The translations under genes and the position numbers were made by a program. A DNA stretch of 64,000 nt from assembly GCF_030719295.1 (NCBI RefSeq), contig NZ_CP120997.1, forward strand, positions 5,962,001-6,026,000, written 5' to 3'. This DNA comes from Streptomyces sp. Mut1. GTDB lineage: Bacteria > Actinomycetota > Actinomycetes > Streptomycetales > Streptomycetaceae. Below are positions 61,312-64,000 of the stretch, one piece after another. The notes beneath the pieces are model-generated. The model worked only from the letters and a program-made list of their open reading frames with translations, was not told where the DNA came from and ran no database searches. Each line of letters opens with the position of its first letter. Positions within the stretch are counted from its first letter, which is position 1.

Positions 61312-64000
61312 ATGCAGCCCTCTCCGGAGCAGAGTCCGCATCACGCCTACCCCGATCACTGGGAGGCGGACGTGGTGCTCCGCGACGGCGGCACCGCGCG
61401 GATCAGGCCCATCACCACGGACGACGCCGAACGCCTGGTCAGCTTCTACGAGCAGGTTTCCGACGAGTCGAAGTACTACCGCTTCTTCGCGCCCTACCCC
61501 CGGCTCTCCGCCAAGGACGTCCACCGCTTCACCCATCACGACTACGTCGACAGGGTGGGCCTCGCCGTCACGGTGGGCGGCGAGTTCATCGCCACCGTCC
61601 GCTACGACCGGATCGACGCGACCGGCCGGCCCGCCTCCGCCCCCGCCGACGAGGCCGAGGTCGCCTTCCTCGTCCAGGACGCCCACCAGGGCCGGGGCGT
61701 GGCCTCGACCCTGCTCGAACACATCGCGGCCGTCGCCCGCGAGCGCGGCATCCGCCGCTTCGCCGCCGAGGTGCTGCCCGCCAACACCAAAATGATCAAG
61801 GTGTTCCGGGACGCCGGCTACACCCAGCAGCGCAGCTTCGAGGACGGTTCCGTCCACCTCACCCTGGACCTCGAACCCACCGCCGAGTCCCTGGCCGTCC
61901 AGCGCGCCCGGGAACAGCGTGCCGAGGCCCGCTCCGTGCAGCGCCTGCTCGCCCCCGGCTCCGTCGCGGTCATCGGGGCCGGCCGCAACCCCGGCGGCGT
62001 CGGCCGCACCGTCCTGCGCAACCTGCTCGGCGCGGGCTTCACCGGCCGCGCCTACGCCGTGAACAGCGCCTTCGCCGCCGACCGGTCCACGATCGACGGG
62101 GTACCCGCCCACCGCTCCCTGGGCGAGATCGGCGAACCCGTCGACCTCGCCGTCGTCGCCGTACCGGCCGACCGGGTCCCGGAAGCCGTCGCGGACTGCG
62201 GCGAACACGGCGTCCAGGGCCTGGTGGTGCTCTCCGCCGGGTACGCCGAGTGGGGCGCCGAAGGCCGCGAGCGCCAGCGCGAACTGGTGCGCCAGGCCCG
62301 TTCGTACGGCATGCGGATCATCGGACCCAACGCCTTCGGCATCATCAACAACGCCGAGGCGGTCCGGCTCAACGCCTCCCTCGCCCCGGAACGGCCCGCC
62401 TCCGGGCGCATCGGCCTCTTCACCCAGTCCGGCGCGATCGGCATCGCCCTGCTCTCCGGCCTCTACCGGCGCGGCGCGGGCCTCTCCACCTTCATCTCGG
62501 CCGGCAACCGCGCCGACATCTCCGGCAACGACTTCCTCCAGTACTGGTACGACGACCCGGACACCGACGTCGCCCTGCTCTACCTGGAGTCGCTCGGCAA
62601 CCCCCGCAAGTTCACCCGCCTCGCCCGCCGCACCGCCGCCGTGAAGCCGGTCGTCGTGGTCAAGGGCGCCCGGCACAGCGGTTCCACCCCGCCCGGCCAC
62701 GCCGTCCCCGTCAGCCGCATCCCCGACGCGACGGTCTCCGCGCTGATGCGGCAGGCGGGCGTGATCCGCGTCGACACGGTCACCGAGATGGTCGACGCGG
62801 GCCTGCTCCTCGCCGACCAGCCGCTCCCGGCGGGCGGACGCGTCGCGATCCTCGGCAACTCCGAGTCCCTCGGCCTGCTCACCTACGACGTCTGCCTGGC
62901 CGAGGGCCTCCGCCCGCGCCCGCCCGTCGACCTCACCACCTCCGCCACCCCGCAGGACTTCAGGGACGCGCTGGCCGGGGCGCTGGCCGACGGGGACTGC
63001 GACGCCGTGATCGTGACGGCCATCCCCTGGGTCGGCGAGGACGGCGAGGCGGAGTCGGGCGACGGCGAGGTCCTGGCCACCGCCCTGCACGCGGCGGCCG
63101 CCACCGGACCCGCCAAGCCGGTCGCCGTGGTCCATGTGGAGATCGGCGGCCTCGCGGAGGCCCTGGCCGCCGCCACCAGCACCGTGGCCCAGCGGCGCCC
63201 GGCCGCTCGGCCCTTCACCGCGGCGCAGCAGGCCCCCGCACCGCCGCCCGCCACGGACGACACCGCCCCCGAGGCGCCCGACGCGACCCGCCCCGCCGGC
63301 CGCATCCCCGCCTACCCCGCCGCCGAGCGCGCCGTCCGGGCCCTCGCCGAAGCCGTGCGGTACGCCCAGTGGCGACGCCAGGCCGCGGTGCCCGGCAAGG
63401 TGCCCGACTTCCTCGACGACACCATCGACGCGCAGGGCGCCGCCGCCCGCATCGACGCCCTGCTCGGCCAGGACCCCGACCCGCGCGGCCGGCCGCTGGG
63501 CCATGACGAGGCCCGCGAACTGCTCGCCTGCTACGGCATCGCCGTACGCCCCACGCTGTCGGCCCCCGGACCCGAGGAGGCGGTGGCCGCCGCCGCCCTG
63601 CTCGGCTACCCGGTGGCGCTGAAGACCACCGCGCCCCATCTGCGCCACCGGGCCGACCTCGGCGGCGTACGTCTCGACCTCGACAGCGAGGCCGCGCTGC
63701 GCCGCGCGTACAGCGATCTGACCGAACTGCTCGGCAAGCCCGCGGAGCTGCGGCCCGTCGTCCAGGCCATGGCCCCGCGCGGCGTCGACACCGTCGTGCG
63801 GGCCACCATCGACCCGGCCGCGGGCGCCGTCCTCTCCTTCGGCCTGGCGGGCGCGCCCTCCGAACTCCTCGGCGACACCGCCCACCGCCTGGTCCCGGCC
63901 ACCGACCGCGACGCCGCCGAGCTGATCCGCTCCATCAGGGCCGCCCCCGTCCTCTTCGGCTGGCGCGGCTCGGCCCCGGTGGACACCGCCGCGCTGGAGG
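61312..64000 (+). CDS. patA: Protein lysine acetyltransferase fused to acyl-CoA synthetase (PatA type), 3' truncated by window
   Basis: The open frame runs from ATG 61312 to the window end (896 codons) without a stop. Order of domains: GNAT acetyltransferase (about residues 20-190; VAFLVQDAHQGRGVASTLLEH, candidate general base Glu116), CoA-binding Rossmann fold (from ~218, VAVIGAGRNPGGVGRT), succinyl-CoA-ligase-like domain (GPNAFGIINN, GLFTQSGAIGIALL), and an ATP-grasp part (from ~731, EARELLACYGI). Streptomyces PatA of this N-GNAT layout acetylates and silences acetyl-CoA synthetase. A TAGGCT (61300-61305) ends 6 bases before the ATG, so the mRNA may be leaderless. The C-terminal end is not seen. 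Confidence 0.93.
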   Translation, partial: MQPSPEQSPHHAYPDHWEADVVLRDGGTARIRPITTDDAERLVSFYEQVSDESKYYRFFAPYPRLSAKDVHRFTHHDYVDRVGLAVTVGGEFIATVRYDRIDATGRPASAPADEAEVAFLVQDAHQGRGVASTLLEHIAAVARERGIRRFAAEVLPANTKMIKVFRDAGYTQQRSFEDGSVHLTLDLEPTAESLAVQRAREQRAEARSVQRLLAPGSVAVIGAGRNPGGVGRTVLRNLLGAGFTGRAYAVNSAFAADRSTIDGVPAHRSLGEIGEPVDLAVVAVPADRVPEAVADCGEHGVQGLVVLSAGYAEWGAEGRERQRELVRQARSYGMRIIGPNAFGIINNAEAVRLNASLAPERPASGRIGLFTQSGAIGIALLSGLYRRGAGLSTFISAGNRADISGNDFLQYWYDDPDTDVALLYLESLGNPRKFTRLARRTAAVKPVVVVKGARHSGSTPPGHAVPVSRIPDATVSALMRQAGVIRVDTVTEMVDAGLLLADQPLPAGGRVAILGNSESLGLLTYDVCLAEGLRPRPPVDLTTSATPQDFRDALAGALADGDCDAVIVTAIPWVGEDGEAESGDGEVLATALHAAAATGPAKPVAVVHVEIGGLAEALAAATSTVAQRRPAARPFTAAQQAPAPPPATDDTAPEAPDATRPAGRIPAYPAAERAVRALAEAVRYAQWRRQAAVPGKVPDFLDDTIDAQGAAARIDALLGQDPDPRGRPLGHDEARELLACYGIAVRPTLSAPGPEEAVAAAALLGYPVALKTTAPHLRHRADLGGVRLDLDSEAALRRAYSDLTELLGKPAELRPVVQAMAPRGVDTVVRATIDPAAGAVLSFGLAGAPSELLGDTAHRLVPATDRDAAELIRSIRAAPVLFGWRGSAPVDTAALE

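Noticed and set aside
60825..63506. 893-residue plus-strand open frame overlapping the PatA-type gene
   Set aside because: It is in the wrong frame, highly Arg/Pro-rich and has no ribosome site. The true gene is the frame from 61312, which shows intact GNAT and CoA-ligase motifs and simply has no stop before the window ends.

Overview
This is a high-GC (about 70%) actinobacterial chromosome segment. The gene content (hrdB, whiH, nrdRJ, a LexA with a Streptomyces-type SOS box, a ydaO-type leader before an M23 peptidase) points to Streptomyces. As I recall it, the gene order also matches the core region running from hflX past parC in sequenced Streptomyces. No tRNA, rRNA, CRISPR array, transposase or prophage gene was seen. 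Most genes are chromosomal housekeeping genes, often closed by strong GC-rich hairpins.

Layout. 1-5100: the 3' end of an M1 metallopeptidase, hflX, and two tandem secreted lipoprotein serine peptidases. 5104-11083: an NRPS-independent siderophore operon (aminotransferase, IucA/IucC, acyltransferase, IucA/IucC). It keeps the A-C-D-F order of a rhizobactin/schizokinen-type operon but lacks the decarboxylase and N-hydroxylase. 11134-18122: a DinG-type helicase, lexA with an SOS box, and the nrdR-nrdJ class II ribonucleotide reductase pair. 18250-24611: an orphan lower-GC HEAT-like gene, TerD, a DUF4937-like protein, a histidine phosphatase, an ADP-ribosylglycohydrolase and a DUF4153-like membrane protein. 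24847-29646: a DHA2 exporter with a TetR regulator and twin operators, rnhB, two unknown genes and a nest of short intergenic repeats. 29865-34360: a RecQ helicase fused to a phosphoribosyltransferase domain, a 31-bp palindrome made of two inverted DnaA boxes, a DUF4192 gene and an NrtR-like NUDIX regulator. 34581-39377: a degenerate ABC ATPase-permease fusion, whiH and hrdB. 39475-47848: a trypsin-type protease, a small zinc-ribbon protein, parE, a DUF1453-like protein, a two-component system and a DUF485/acetate symporter pair. 48123-52930: a LacI regulator with an operator array, then a divergent pair of citrate synthase homologues (one carrying an N-terminal DNA-binding domain) and a CobW-type GTPase. 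52957-64000: parC, an M16 active/inactive pair, a c-di-AMP riboswitch with an M23 peptidase, a GntR regulator, HPr, and a GNAT/acyl-CoA-synthetase fusion (PatA type) that runs off the window.

The strongest candidates for undescribed biology are three. First, the citrate synthase carrying a MerR/excisionase-like HTH, with a perfect palindrome in the divergent promoter it shares with a second citrate synthase and a metallochaperone-like GTPase. Second, the reduced siderophore operon. Third, the DnaA-box palindrome between the RecQ-phosphoribosyltransferase fusion and a DUF4192 gene.

Regulation visible in sequence includes an SOS box, TetR, LacI and HTH-type operators, a c-di-AMP riboswitch, and several genes whose start codon lies 6-9 bases after a -10-like hexamer, suggesting leaderless mRNAs. 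All functional calls rest on reading motifs by eye; no database search was run.
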